Shown: positions 10,238 through 21,764, counted from the stretch's first letter. The stretch is DNA of 64,000 nucleotides from Malachius bipustulatus (GCA_910589415.1 OU342635.1:9548001-9612000), one strand, 5' to 3'. Numbers and translations: made by a program. The notes: a model not told the origin generated them from the sequence alone.

Positions 10238-11850
10238 TGCAACCTTTCCTTCGCTCGATCACAAAAAAAAATTTTTAATTAATCAGGCCAAAAAGAAAAC
10301 TAAAAAAAAATGAGCGAAAGGAAGGTGTCACTCCCTCTGATCCCATCCAGGTACCTTCAAATTTGTTTGTACCCAAAGCAGGACAGAGGGTGTAAAAATT
10401 AAAAAAAAATGATGATGAAACTACAAATTCGTCCACATGATCGTCTAAATAAATAAAAAAAATATATAAGATTCAAAATTTACATAACTGACCTGCCCTA
10501 CGTTGTGTCTTTTTATTATTCAGGCCAGACAGATACTAAAAATAAAACTCACATAAAAAAATTTAACAATTTATTGGACTTCTCCAATTAAAAACATAAA
10601 ACTTCCCAGATAACGGTATATTGTATTGTGAGACAAAAGAAAATTTATCTTGGATTTCTCCCTTATCATCTACATACTAGCAACATTTCTTAAAAATAGA
10701 ACAATAGTAAACTAAAAAAATGTTGATCTCGTTGATCAACAAATTACCTTCATTAGGTACTTGACAAAAAAAATTCACATTCTTAACACTAACTAAATTT
10801 GGCCAATTAATTCTCCCTGATAATTAATTTAGATTAAGATTAAATACTAAATTGAACATTTTTACTCACTAGCTAAAACTAACAACATTGGGGAAGTATT
10901 TCCCAATTATTAAAATAATAGAAATTCCCATCTTGATAAAGTCAATAACGCAATCTGATGAAGTTACTTCCTCTCTTTTTAGAGAGAAAATTCAAGGTAA
11001 AATAAATGAAACAAAAGAATTTACAAGGTACCTTGGAGTTCCAAACATTTCGTGATGAAACGTGACTGCAACAGAAAGATCCAAAAGAAATGAGATAGAC
11101 TGAGATGCCTACTCCCTCTCCAGTTGGCTAGGTCCGGCTTTGTCTGTAGAACGCCATTACTTCCAAAAAGAATTATGCTCTTCTACCCAGTGCTTGAAAA
11201 TGGGATATTTCTCAACGGAGACCACCATCAGCACATTTTGGAAATAAAATAAACGACTAAACGATAGATCTTATTATAGATCCACCCCGAAGGAGGGACC
11301 CTGCAACGAGAACAAATTATAAACACCTAAAATTCTACTAATCGCCATCTTTAATTTTCTTTACCAAAAGAACTCCTTCGTCCTTTCAGGTTACTTGAAT
11401 CTACATCTCCACACTCACATAGATGAAATTGATTTCTCCTGATTTAGGAAATAACAAGAACATTAGTTTTTACTAAAATAGAACCAAACAAACTCCATAC
11501 CTGAATTTTTCAGCAAGAACAATACAACACTATAAACAACAAATTGCTCCACTCACATCTTCACATCATGATGGTTTTCGACAGAGAGAGCGACCGCCGA
11601 CGATCTTCCCTGTCCTCGACCCCTTTGTTAATCGATAAACCGGCGCACCGGCCACCCGTCTACTACCTCGGTCGGTCACTTCACCGAGTGGCAGTTGACA
11701 AGACTCTGACTGACAGACTCATAACTCGATCCCGTTACTATACCTCAAACTATAGAACTTGCGGAGGGCATCCAACCAAAGAAACGCCATCTTGGAAGTC
11801 CTTCCATGCGTAAATTCATTCGGGATAACTACGGAAAAGCGCACGCTACA
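10238..11850 (-). repeat. 5' LTR of the gypsy element
   Basis: The same 1613 bp as 1849-3461 with an offset of 8389. Differences seen: one A-to-T change at an A/T run near 10271, one extra A near 10409 and one fewer A near 10462. It should carry the promoter of the element, though I could not assign a TATA box with confidence. AATAAA is on the minus strand at 10570-10575. Confidence 0.95.
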
Positions 11851-11860
11851 AGTTTACGAA

Positions 11861-12489
11861 ATGGTGTTCTATACGCTTGAAGAAAACTGGGGTATATTGA
11901 AAACTTACTTCCAAAGTGGTGAGTCTTCTACCCAAACTGTGAGAAATTTACAAAAAAAAAAGCAAAAATCGAGTGCCTCACGTCAAGTTGTGAACAATTT
12001 CATGAAGCGAGCCATTCCCGCTCTTGTTCAGTGCGTACACCCGAAAATATTGCTTCTGTTGCACAGAATGTGGCCGAACATCCATCAACATCAACTCGTC
12101 ATCGTTCACAAGAAATAAACATTTTTCGAACTTCTCTGCGGCGAATTTTGCATAAGGACCTTGATATGCACGCTTACAAGATTCAATTAGTCCAACAACT
12201 GAAGCCTCATGACCATCTGATGCGTTTTCGGTTCGCGCAATGGGCTGAAGATCAATTGGCCGAAGATGGGCATTTTTAGTCCGTGGGACTTTTTTTTGTG
12301 GGGAGCCGTTAAGGACAAATGTTACATCATCTAGAGACGATTGAGGCTTTGAAACATGTAGTCGAAGTTGCCATTCACGAGATTGAAGCCCGAACAATCG
12401 AAACTGTATTGAAAAATTGGGTTGATCGGATGGGGTACTGTCGGGCCAGCCGTGGCAGTCATTTAAATGAAATTGTGTTTTATTCATAA
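11861..12489 (+). pseudogene. Tc1/mariner-superfamily transposase, core deleted
   Basis: The ATG at 11861 opens a helix-turn-helix N-terminus ('LEENWGILKTYFQSGES'). After a frame change near 12030 the second DNA-binding region follows ('RTPENIASVAQ', then 'RTSLRRILHKDL' and 'LKPHDHLMR'). Near 12270 the sequence jumps to the C-terminal part of the same family ('FFLWGAVKDK' in broken frames, then 'VLKNWVDRMGYCRASRGSH' and a TAA at 12487-12489). The catalytic DDE core, normally about 180 residues, is missing. The gypsy element sits only six bases upstream of the ATG. The family is the insect type with a DUF4817-like N-terminus; this assignment is from recalled family patterns. Confidence 0.8.
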
Positions 12490-12750
12490 ATTTCAGTGTC
12501 CAATCTTCCTAATAAAACTGGAGATTTGAAAAAAATATTCACTAGTTTCGTTTTTATTGAATTTTCAAAATGCAACTTTTATATGGCCCACCATTATTTA
12601 CAAAAAGCTACGATGACGTTTTTCTCGTACTGTCCCTTGTTCCAAAACTATGAATCCAAATCTGTACCTATTTTTTCAAAATAGGTACGTCGAACTTTTT
12701 TGACAGACCAAAGTTGTCATGCTGTTTCTTGCTCTAAAAGTGTAGTAACT

Positions 12751-12990
12751 GAGCACACCGGTGGCCGAGTGGTTCAGTGGACGATCTGCTGAATCACTGG
12801 ACCCGGCGGACTGAGTTCGATTCTCCGTGAAGGCTCTGGGTGTCTGTGTTGTCCTTTCTACTATTTAATGGTATACTTGAGGCTGGATAATGTTGGCGAA
12901 TAGCTCAAACCCATAATTACCGGAGTGGAGCGACTTTGTCTTACCAACATAGGGAAGACCTCCCTATGCTCCCTCCTTAAAAAAAAAAAC
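12751..12990 (+). mobile_element. tRNA-derived SINE, copy 1
   Basis: The 5' part looks like a serine/leucine-type tRNA: A box 'tggccgagtgg' at 12762-12772 and B box 'gagttcgattc' at 12813-12823, both RNA polymerase III promoter elements. A tRNA-unrelated body follows and ends in a run of A. Flanking duplications TAGTAACT lie at 12743-12750 and 12993-13000. The same body occurs inverted at 31506-31746. It depends on a LINE for movement. Confidence 0.9.
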
Positions 12991-13522
12991 TATAGTAACT
13001 TGACACTATTTTCCTTAAAAATAGCCACAGATTTGGAAAAAAATGGTAAAATCGCTTGTAAAGATTTTTTCCAGTTATTTTTAAATATAAGTTCATCTAT
13101 TGTTCCCCTCCATTTACAAAAAGCTACGTTGACGTCTTTCCCGTGCTGTCAGTTGTTCCAAAACTAAGTGCAAACCTGAACCACTTGTTTCAATAAATGG
13201 TCCCTACAAGAAAAATGGTAAACTGCTTGGAAAATTGTTGTTTTAAGTTGTTTTTAAACTGTATTCCGTTACGCAATGTTTCCCCAATCTTTGATGTATA
13301 AAAATGAAACGTTTTTGACAGACCGAAATGCTGGAGTGTAATGTTGTTGATAGTTCAAAAGTGGAATAGGTACATTGGAATATCAGAAAATGGTCACAGC
13401 TTAACAAAAACTATAAAACTGCTTGGAAAACTTTGTTTCAAAGTTATTTTTGAATTGAATTTGGTAACGTAATAATATTCCTTTTCAATTATGAAAGTTA
13501 CGTTGACAAAACATGTACCTAC

Positions 13523-13804
13523 TGTGATGATGCTCCGTTCTCCAGCACGTAACAAAAAATCCCGCCGCTTCACATGAAGAGAGCAAGTATAAGCGACGAT
13601 ATCACCGAGGAGCGATAACCATCGCCACCGGACCGTACAGGAATCAGTTCTCTCCGAGGTACTGAACTGACTCGAGAAGACTCACTAGCCGCCTCTAAGT
13701 AGTGACTGGAAACTAAAATGTTAATAATTTTTTGGTTGTGAATAAATATTTTTAATTTCTCAACCCTGAATCTTGCTCATACGAACCCCGAAAAACCCGT
13801 TGCA
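13523..13804 (+). mobile_element. Short solo LTR (282 bp)
   Basis: It starts TGTGATG and ends GTTGCA, and is flanked by CTAC at 13519-13522 and 13805-13808. An AATAAA lies near 13740, about 60 bp before the 3' end. The block interrupts the surrounding tandem repeat. No internal retroelement sequence is attached, so it is the product of LTR-LTR recombination. Family not known. Confidence 0.7.
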
Positions 13805-13994
13805 CTACCTTATTCAGGAAAAATAGTAAAACTACCTACTTGGAAAACTTTTGATCTTGGTTTATCGTCTATTGTCACTTTTCCAAAAAAATGGAGCAGC
13901 TTTGAACTTAATTCTCTCTAGAAATTGTCACAGTACCTACTCGAGAAAAAAAAAACTAAAAACTTTTGAGAAACTGTTTCAAAAGAAGTTTAAA

Positions 13995-16110
13995 ACTTCG
14001 TTTGGTATTCTCTATAGTTATATGGGAAAAGTATTGGAAGAAAACTACTGGAACAAAGCTCAAGCAGATAACATGGCCAAAACGCGCGTTATGACGTAAC
14101 TGCTTCAGGCTGAAATTTCGCAATAACCTCTAAAACTAATAAATACAGAACATAAACACAAACATATACCTCCGTATATTATACCACCCACAATCTGGAG
14201 TAGGTATAGGTATATTGCAAACCGATTATTTTCCCTTCTTCCTGCATCCGATTGTAATTATATTCCAAACTCTGGGATTTCAGAAATTTCGGAGAAAGTG
14301 ATGACAATCTGATATATTCCATAAGCAAGTTGCTCGAAGCCAGATGCTTTGTATCGAGTGTCTTGTGAAGGCGGTGGCGGCGGCAGTTCAAGCGTACCGG
14401 TGTCATGTTGTGGAGTTTACAAACAACTCAATAGATCCCCCCACCTTCTAATATGTTAATCCTCCCCAAATGTGACCTGATTCGGTCCAGGCGTAGCAGG
14501 CACGTTCTGCGTTATACCTCCAGCTCCACTGCCTATGGGGCGTCAGACATAGTCGACGCGTTTAGGCAGGACAAATTTGCCGAAAGCAATTTTATTATAA
14601 GTTTATACGTATCGAGGTGAAATGGAGATTGTTGACTTTGTATAAGTAAATTGAACAAAGATTGATCAAAGCTAACCCCCGCTATTAGACCTCTATTAAT
14701 AGAAGTTTAGATTAAATAATTTTATTAAATAGTAAAGTGAAGTTTCGTGATATTGTGTAAGAATGAGAAACTATAAGTTTTGATGGTTTTACATAAATGA
14801 ATCGATAAATATTTGGTGATATTTTAAAAGAAATTTTAATTTAAAATTTCATCCCCTGAAGGGTGAGTCGCTCCTGAGTAATAGACTTGTGAGCGCCGTT
14901 GCAGATATTTATGAGACCCAACTCGTGATGTCTGCATTTGCATAATTTTCAAATAAGTTTTCCTCGCGCTATTGGAACGTTATTCAAGTTTTGAGGGAAA
15001 TTTAAATAAACTCCGTCGGTGTACTCCTCCAGATTACCCCGGCCTATAAGGTAATCCAGTCTGGAATACAACGAAACTTCATTAATATACAAATTCAATT
15101 TAATTGTATAAATGCAAATCAGGAACCGTTGTTGCAACTAATGGAAATGCAATGGAACTTTGTAATATTACCTCCGTTCTGCAATAGAATCAGAATTGCC
15201 TGATTCTGTAGTTAAATACATAGATTACAGTTTCGTCTATGCGACTCTAGACACATTTCTCGAATGAACTGTTTATCTAGGTGGCAGCTCGCCAAAACGA
15301 CAATTTTGAAGAGCTTCCGCTATTCAATTCCTTACGTAAATGTTTTATGAGAAAATGAACTTACAAGTAGTGCAAAATGTAATTCATCCTGGATATTAAT
15401 AATAATCGCTACATTAAATTACTTCATATTATATTAAATAAAGACCTCTTTATTCTTCCTTATTGAAATATTTTTCATTTAAATTACATAGAATATAAAT
15501 TTTAATAGGCTTACGATAGGACAAACAATATTTATTTTGTTAGATCTCTTACGAAGATTGTCTAAAGTTGCGCTTTATTGACTTAAGTAACGTAATGAGA
15601 GAAGTTCTAGTTTTTCTCAATGCATGCACTGACTGCACCGCATTTCTGGATGTTTTTGCGTTTTCGTCCTTCCTGCATCAAGCTACCACTACTCTACAGG
15701 TTGTTACAATCGAGATTGTCGGTCCGATGGTTAATAATTCATAGTTCCTAAAAACCCTCAAGTAAACTCGTCAGATTAATTTCAAATTTCAAATTCACCA
15801 CTTGCAACTACAAGACTGTAATGGCAATTTGGTAGCGAAGTTAACATAAACGTTCCTCTAGAGTTTTTTTTTTAATGTAAATAGTCCTTACACTGTCATT
15901 TTGTTAAAAAAAAAACACTTTTTCTAATGTCTCATCTTATTTTCCCATAGCTATTAGGTATGCACCATAGAACTGAATCCAAGCATTTTTCTCTTTCTAA
16001 CGAGGCCTCTTATACAGCTGCCTGTGGAGGAAAGAGCGCATACCTATCAATTATTCTGTTAATTTCAATGGTATGCACGTATTACAGGGAATACCCTGTA
16101 AATAGCAGCT
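13995..16110. other. No recognised feature
   Basis: AT-rich sequence with short frames only. I could not place a transposon end, exon or RNA gene here. A somewhat GC-richer stretch at 14460-14580 remains unassigned. Confidence 0.4.
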
Positions 16111-16114
16111 ACAT

Positions 16115-16749
16115 CCCAAGTAGCAAAGCAAGGTTAAAAAGACGTGATAGTTTGGTGAAGAAATACCATCAAAATGACGACATATTTTTTGACGACAATA
16201 TGACGTGAAACAAGCGACCTCCATTTGACGTCTTTTATTCGTCATATGGCGCAAGTGGTCAATGATAAAAGCCGTCAAAGCGACGTTGCTCATTTCAGGT
16301 TAATTTATTACGAAAAATATTCCGCCATTTTAACTACATTATTTATAGTTAAGTTGTATATAACTTGAAGTGTCTTCTATTTTCACCGTTTTATGAAATT
16401 TATTAGTCGTTCATCACACACTTTGTCTTTCTTACATTACGTTTTATATACAAATGTGGAAAAATGTTACTTTGAAATAAAAAAATTAAACAACATTTTC
16501 AATCAATTTTAGGAAATGTCGTCTTTATAAAGACTTTTTAACGCCTTTTAGATATACTCTATGACGTATTCTTGACGATCAATAATGACGCCTTTTGAAT
16601 GAATACTACGTCTTTCTGACGGCTTAATATGACTAAAAATGACGTCATTTAGCTATTTACATGTGTCCGTAATTTTCATGTCATTTCATAGGTACCTATA
16701 GCTAGTGACCAACTAGGGACGTAGCTATGACGTCATCTTGCTACCTGGG
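16115..16749. mobile_element. CCCAGG-ended MITE, 635 bp
   Basis: The left end reads CCCAAGTAGCAA and the right end, reversed, reads CCCAGGTAGCAAGATGACGT. The flanks may carry a 2-bp AT duplication (16113-16114 and 16750-16751). The interior is full of GACGT and ACGTC words near both ends and has no coding sequence. A shorter relative lies at 52630-52818. Confidence 0.65.
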
Positions 16750-16754
16750 ATACA

Positions 16755-17236
16755 AAATTAGGTAACGTTTGGCTTATTTTATGTCTAAAAGTTCATATAA
16801 ACATAGGTCCGCAACCGCTTCTTTCCCGATAAAAATAATAATAAAATATGAGTAACTCCCATACTTTTTGAGACATTTAGCTCAAATTTGGAATATAAGT
16901 ACAGCTTAAATCATTGTGCATGACAAATGGTTGTACTGAGATTTTTCAAGGAGATTTTTTTCTTGAATACCTCCTATTTCGCCCCTATTTCTCTCTTTGA
17001 ACTTTCTTGCGATGCGTCGCTGGTAGATTCTAAAACACAACATGAATTTTCTGTTTTATTTAGAGGCTTTTTGATCTCCTATAGTTTTTTGAGAAAAAGA
17101 AACGTTATCAAGAGAAAAAAGAAACAATTCTCTCAAATTCGTTGAAAGGAATTCAAAATTTTAAAATGGTAAAACAGGCTCTGGCTTTTTTTTTTGATAA
17201 TTTTTCATTTTCATTGATTTTGACAGTTTAGTCGGC
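16755..17236. repeat. Left half of an old repeat split by a solo LTR
   Basis: The segment 16779-16820 (tttatgtctaaaagttcat and on to 'aggtccgcaaccg') recurs inverted at about 19023-19078. The two arms flank the solo LTR at 17237-18884. This suggests an older inverted-repeat element that took the LTR. The interior frame at 16927-17145 shows no protein family. Confidence 0.45.
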
Positions 17237-18884
17237 TGTAGCTTGCGCTTTTCCGTATCTGTTTCGAATGAATTTTTGAATAGAAAAGGCGTAGGAAAAT
17301 GGCGTTCCTTTGGAATGCTACACTCCGCTGATTTTATAGTCTGAGGCATAGTAGCGAGATCGAATTATGAGTCTGTCGGTTGGAGTCTGTCATATGCCAG
17401 TCGGCGAGGTGACAGAGCGATGTAACGGATAACCGACCATGCGCTTATTTATCGATTGAATTGTGAGGCCGAGAACCGGACGAGATTGGCTGAGTCGTTC
17501 TTGTTGTCTGGAATACCGTTGAGTGAACATGGTTTAATAAGTGAATTATTTAGTTATTGTTTCGTGTAGTGGTTGCTTGAAACTCAGGTATGAAGTTGTT
17601 GTTTTAGTTTTATTTAGCAAAGCTAATGTTTTATGTCGTTCTAATTAGGTAGGATGAGTTTGTGGATGCTGATTGCCAGGGAATAGTTATTAGAAGCCCG
17701 ACGTGGACAATGTGATTCATTTCGGTAAGAATTAAAGATGGCGTTTGGTAAAATTTCAAATGGTAATTTTTAATTTAATTTCGGGGTTTCTACTTTTGGC
17801 CTTTCCGTTTGGCTTTTCCTTTTGGTTTTGACTTTTGTCTTCCGTTTTCGTTTCGGAATGTCCCGATTGTAGTTTCTGGTATGGGATCATCATTTACTCA
17901 AGAGTTTTGCTGATGTGAGCAGTCTGCAGGAATGGCGTTCCTTGGATAAAGCGGAGCCATCTTCTTTTGGTTTTTTTTATGGTCTAGACCGATGATGGTG
18001 GTCTGACATTATCAACGATGGAAGGAGGAAGCGTGGTTTTCCATCCTACTTTTGGATTTTCCCGTTTCACTTGCTTTTCAACTTGAAGTACGAATTGGAC
18101 TGCAAGGTACCTTATCAGATTTATTTTGTAATTCATTTATGTTCTCTAAAATGAGAAACACATGAACCAAATGAGGTTATTGGAGTGATTTAATTTGGAA
18201 CTTTGTTACCTGTAAATGAGTTTGAGAATATCTAATCGATATGATAATTTTCGTATATTGCTAAACTTAATTATTGAAGCTGGTATAATGTTGTCATTTT
18301 TTTTTTTATTAAGGTAAATTTTTAATTTAGTAAAGTTATTATTTGGCCAAATTAAGTAAGGTTAGGTGTGCAAATTTTAGTAAATGCCTATTGAAGGTGG
18401 TATGGTGGTCATTTATAGACCAATAATTATCTTTTAAATTGAATAATGACTTTGTCTAATCTTTGATATTATGTATAATGTTTAGTTGATAAGTGAAAAA
18501 TCCTAATTTGAGGTAAATAATCTCACGATACACCACTATCAATTCCTGGAAATTTAATTTTGTTTAATTGGAGCATTCCAATAAATTGTTAATTATTAGT
18601 GTGTCTTTTATTTTAGTGTTTGTGTGACCTGTAATTTAAATATTCACAACGTAGGGCAGGTCAAGTTTTTTGGAAACTTTTTGGAAACTTTTTAGATACA
18701 AAATTGATCTAGACGATCACTTAAAAAATTTGTAACTTCCTTTTAAGATCTTCAACACCCTCTGTTCCGCTTTGGGTTCAAATAAATTTGAAAGTACCCG
18801 AACGGAGCCAGAGGGAATAGCATCCTCTGCTCGCACATTTTTTTCCTTTGGCATATTTATTCGAAATTTTAAATCAAGCGAGCA
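17237..18884 (+). mobile_element. Solo LTR related to the 10-kb gypsy element
   Basis: In plus orientation it follows the gypsy LTR along its whole length: the TGTAGC(G/T)TGCGC(T)TTTTCCG start, the 'atgagtctgtc' region, CCAATAAATTGTTAA, 'caacgtagggcaggtc', 'acaccctctgt' and the 'gagggaatagcatcc' region. It is 1648 bp against 1613 bp and clearly diverged. The 4-bp duplication CGGC lies at 17233-17236 and 18885-18888. AATAAA is at about 18571-18578. There is no internal region. Confidence 0.85.
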
Positions 18885-19110
18885 CGGCATTGCCTGTTAA
18901 AAATTAAAGCTGGGATGACGCTGTGTGACTATAACTGTTTTACTACTAACGTTTGACTAACCTCAAGGAGCTATAAAGAAAAAAAAAAGAAAAAATATTC
19001 AATTTTCAACACCCTGAAGATCGTTAACGAAACGGCTGCGGACCTATTTTTATATGAACGTTTAGACATAAAATTAGTCAAATAATAACCTCTTTTCGTA
19101 TGTACCTGGT
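18885..19110. repeat. Right half of the old repeat around the solo LTR
   Basis: The part at about 19023-19078 is an inverted copy of 16779-16820. Together with 16755-17236 it frames the solo LTR. Ends and family are not resolved. Confidence 0.4.
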
Positions 19111-19257
19111 ATTTAGGAACACACTGTATAATAGACTGTCCTGTGAGAGGTCGGATGTTACCAGAGATGAGACCATCTATGGAAATAAAAGTTTGATTCT
19201 TCGCAATCAGCTAAATTGAAGACATAATGAAGTTCCTAAAAGCGAGATCGTTAATCT

Positions 19258-19796
19258 CTATGGTTGAAGAACGGCAAAAGAAATGCAAAAAAAATTTTGC
19301 ATTTCATTGTTTGTGATCGGAGCCCAACTTTTGATTCGTGCATTTCTAACTAACATTTTTTCTACTTTTAATTGTTCTGCATATTTGTTTGTCTCATCTA
19401 CCATCAGGTCAATGATATTATCAGTGATGAATAATTTGAAAAAAATCAAGGAGTGTTACAGTGAACTCTGGTGCAGAAAATGTATCATTCTTACCACAAA
19501 GAACAGGAAAAAGTGATTGAGTTGTTTCTTCGATTTTTTTCCAGTCACTATCATCGGATGTCTGGTTTAGTTGAACAGAGTTATTTCCATCGTCATTTTC
19601 ATCTTCACCTTCATGTTCATACTTAGTTACATTCACTTCTTCATCACTTTCAGAAATCTCAGAGCTAGGTAAGTAGTCCTTATCTAGTATTGAATCATCA
19701 GAGTCTTCTTGAAATTCCTCTTCTGAATTATTATCGTCAATGAGTTGCACAGCATTAGCCAAAGCAACAAGTTTTTTCCTCTGCGCTGTTATTCAT
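19258..19796 (-). pseudogene. piggyBac-type transposase, N-terminal part
   Basis: On the minus strand, an acidic N-terminal segment (19421-19762, many D, E and S residues, 'DYLPSSEISESDEE') is followed in another frame by 'FFKLFITDNIIDLMVDETN' and 'WAPITNNEMQNFF' (19258-19449). This order is typical of piggyBac/PGBD transposases: an acidic region, then the first helical part of the conserved domain. The two frames meet in a run of T around 19440, a simple frameshift. An ATG at 19796 is also one base out of frame at an A run. The catalytic aspartates should lie further on but the sequence stops matching near 19258. It is therefore dead and truncated. Confidence 0.75.
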
Positions 19797-19979
19797 TTTT
19801 TGTTTCATTTAACTCACAAACACGGACGCAGATAAAATAATCCTAACTAAACTTGCAGTGACCACGAACAACACTGTATTACTGTAGCGAACGTTCTGAT
19901 TCCTGAAAATCTGTTATCTGAATAATGCCTTTATCGCTTGCTGTGAGACGGTACAGTTTCTCGGCTTGTACAGTCTCTT

Positions 19980-20281
19980 ATCAGCGATTCATAACAAGGA
20001 ACGACGCGAGTCATATTTGTCTCGTAAATTAAATGACTCGTGCAGTTTCTCGTGAGTAAATCGTAAAATGTGACGAAGCGAGTCATATTTTTCTCGTACG
20101 CTATTGCACGTTCGTTGCACTTTATTTTGACTACGGATCATTTTGGTATGCATAAAATTACTGACCCTGTAAAAATACGATTATAGCAGTAATGGTCTCG
20201 CCAAAAGTTTACCTGTTTTCACCAGCGTTCCATACAATAGACACCAACGAGACATATATGTCTCGTACCGCAGCGAACGTG
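19980..20281 (-). repeat. piggyBac 5' end with subterminal repeats
   Basis: Three copies of a motif, 'gcgagtcatattt(g/t)tctcgta' (about 20006-20030 and 20076-20100) and 'gagacatatatgtctcgta' (about 20250-20268), lie upstream of the transposase. The last base before a TTAA at 20282-20285 is 20281, so the element's end would read CACGTTCGCTGCGG. TTAA is the piggyBac target. The opposite end was not found. Confidence 0.5.
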
Positions 20282-20285
20282 TTAA

Positions 20286-21760
20286 ACCAACCGCACTTTT
20301 CGGCAGTGGATTTCATGTAGCTTATGCGGCTCTAATCTGGTTCCTTCCATCTAAGTTTATATAGAAGTGTACATAAGAATCGATAGTCTCTCTTCTTGTA
20401 ACTCGCTGGTGGGTCGAAGATGGCATCTAGCTAATCCTCGGTTTCTCTTACATCATGATACCTACACAAGAAAAAATGCAGGTTGCGATAGTGAATTCCC
20501 GAACGCCATAGCTATCAGCTAGCTAATCCCGTTTGAGCTAAACCGAAGGTTAACACCCAGTATATCGGCTTTTGATTCGAACAGCCTGGCGTCTGGGATG
20601 GACATGTGCAGTCCCAGTCATATTATCATATCGCAGTCAGACATGTCATATCGCAACGACTGGAGGTAGAAGAGAGTTTCATTGGACCCAATAACTCAAG
20701 GAAAATTCAACTTTGCCTTCAGGTATGGCTCCTCTAATAGGTAGTCTTGCGTTGGTGTTGTGTGAAAATTACCTGCTCTCTTATATGGCGTCAACCTTTA
20801 ATGAAATGCTTCAAAGTTGAAAAGGTGGCTGTTCCATACAAGAGGAAATCAATAATTCTAAAAGAGTTTTTTTTTTATCTTGTGAAAAATAGAATTGGGT
20901 TATCTCCTGTTTCTTATTCAGTGATACACGATGAGACAGCACATAACGTTCTAATGACGTCTCTTTTAAGTCATAATTCGCTAAAAGTCTCTTCTTGGTT
21001 GCTTTTTGACGAACAATGAAAATACGTCAATTTTTCGTATTTTTGTTAGTCACCTAAAGACAATAATACATAAGTAAGAAGCAGTTACAATGCCTAGTCC
21101 TAGGTGGCGCTGGCGCAGTAGCCAATTGCGATAAGTAAAATCTCCTCCATATTTTTGCCCGAGATTGAAAAGAAATCACTAATGCCATTACAGACGTCGA
21201 TTATTGATTATTATTGATTATTGTATTGATGACCTGACTATCTAAGTCGTCAATATGTTGACATTCTGAAGTATAAACGTTTGATGCTATATATGGACGA
21301 CTTTGAATGACGTCTATTTTAAGTCATTTACTCGTCATTATCAGTTCTTAGTTTGATCTTTTCATGATTCAGTGATTTTTCCTGGATTCAGAGTAGTAGG
21401 GTCAAGTCTCTCTTCGGGTACGGATGGAATTCTAGACATTCTTGTTTTGGATAGCGCGCAGGTATCTCTTCGGTAATAATTTTTGGTCTGATTTGGAAGT
21501 TTTTTCGTGTGGTCCCGGTGCACAAGAAACTAGACAGTAGTAGTAGCTCTAAACATTTTTAATGTAATTTTTGAATTGTGTAGCTTGCAGAAGAAAGCTC
21601 TGGACCATATCCCAAATATGCTCTCATCTTCTAAAACGGCTTTAGCCCAGGTTAATCGAAGTACACTATTAAGTTATTACAGATTTCTCTGCAGAACTTA
21701 AACAAATTTTTTTGACCAACTTTCATACTTTGACTTTTCAGAGCATATTACTGTTCTTTT
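20286..21760. other. Unassigned, with scattered GACGT words
   Basis: Pieces around 20950-20975 and 21300-21330 carry 'gacgtct..ttttaagtcat', which resemble the interior of the CCCAGG-ended MITEs, and CCTGGG occurs near 21949. I could not define both ends of an element. No gene seen. Confidence 0.35.
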
Positions 21761-21764
21761 TAGG

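Larger units (their letters stand above)
1849..11850 (-). mobile_element. Complete Ty3/gypsy LTR retrotransposon
   Basis: A 10,002-bp element on the minus strand: 5' LTR 10238-11850, tRNA-His primer-binding site, gag, -1 frameshift, pol (protease, reverse transcriptase, RNase H, integrase), a 1.7-kb non-coding stretch, polypurine tract and 3' LTR 1849-3461. It is flanked by a 4-bp target duplication AGTT (1845-1848 and 11851-11854). By eye the LTRs differ only by one A/T change and two one-base homopolymer length differences, so the insertion is recent. Domain order PR-RT-RH-IN is that of Metaviridae (Ty3/gypsy). I cannot assign the clade; no env frame is visible. Gag and pol have no internal stops, so the copy may be competent. 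Confidence 0.95.
1741..12594 (+). mobile_element. Tc1/mariner-type element, split by a gypsy element
   Basis: The left end (1741) and the reverse complement of the right end (12594) both begin ATGG(G)TGGGCCAT and share a following block ending TTGCATTTTGAA, giving imperfect inverted repeats of about 30 bp. Both ends are flanked by TA (1739-1740 and 12595-12596), the target site of Tc1/mariner elements. Without the nested LTR element and one copy of its AGTT duplication, it is about 848 bp long. It encodes a transposase remnant at 11861-12489 whose catalytic core is deleted, so it is non-autonomous. Its left 108 bp are separated from its right 740 bp by the 10-kb LTR element. Confidence 0.8.
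12595..13994. repeat. Degenerate tandem repeat, right part
   Basis: Units share 'tttacaaaaagctacg', 'ttgacagacc', a 'gcttggaaaa' block and a 'gttatttttaaa' block. Block copies lie near 13050, 13220, 13407 and 13833, giving an irregular spacing of about 170-190 bp apart from insertions. It continues 1400-1740. A SINE (12751-12990) and a solo LTR (13523-13804) interrupt it. The repeat ages are probably old, since many bases differ between units. Confidence 0.6.

Noticed and set aside
12751..12830. A genuine tRNA-Ser or tRNA-Leu gene
   Set aside because: The cloverleaf is degraded, it is followed by a SINE body and A-tail with flanking duplications, and a second such copy exists.
19023..19045. 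Left end of the piggyBac element (TTAA followed by GCTGCGG)
   Set aside because: This sequence belongs to an inverted repeat shared with about 16800, and the first bases do not match the right end at 20281.
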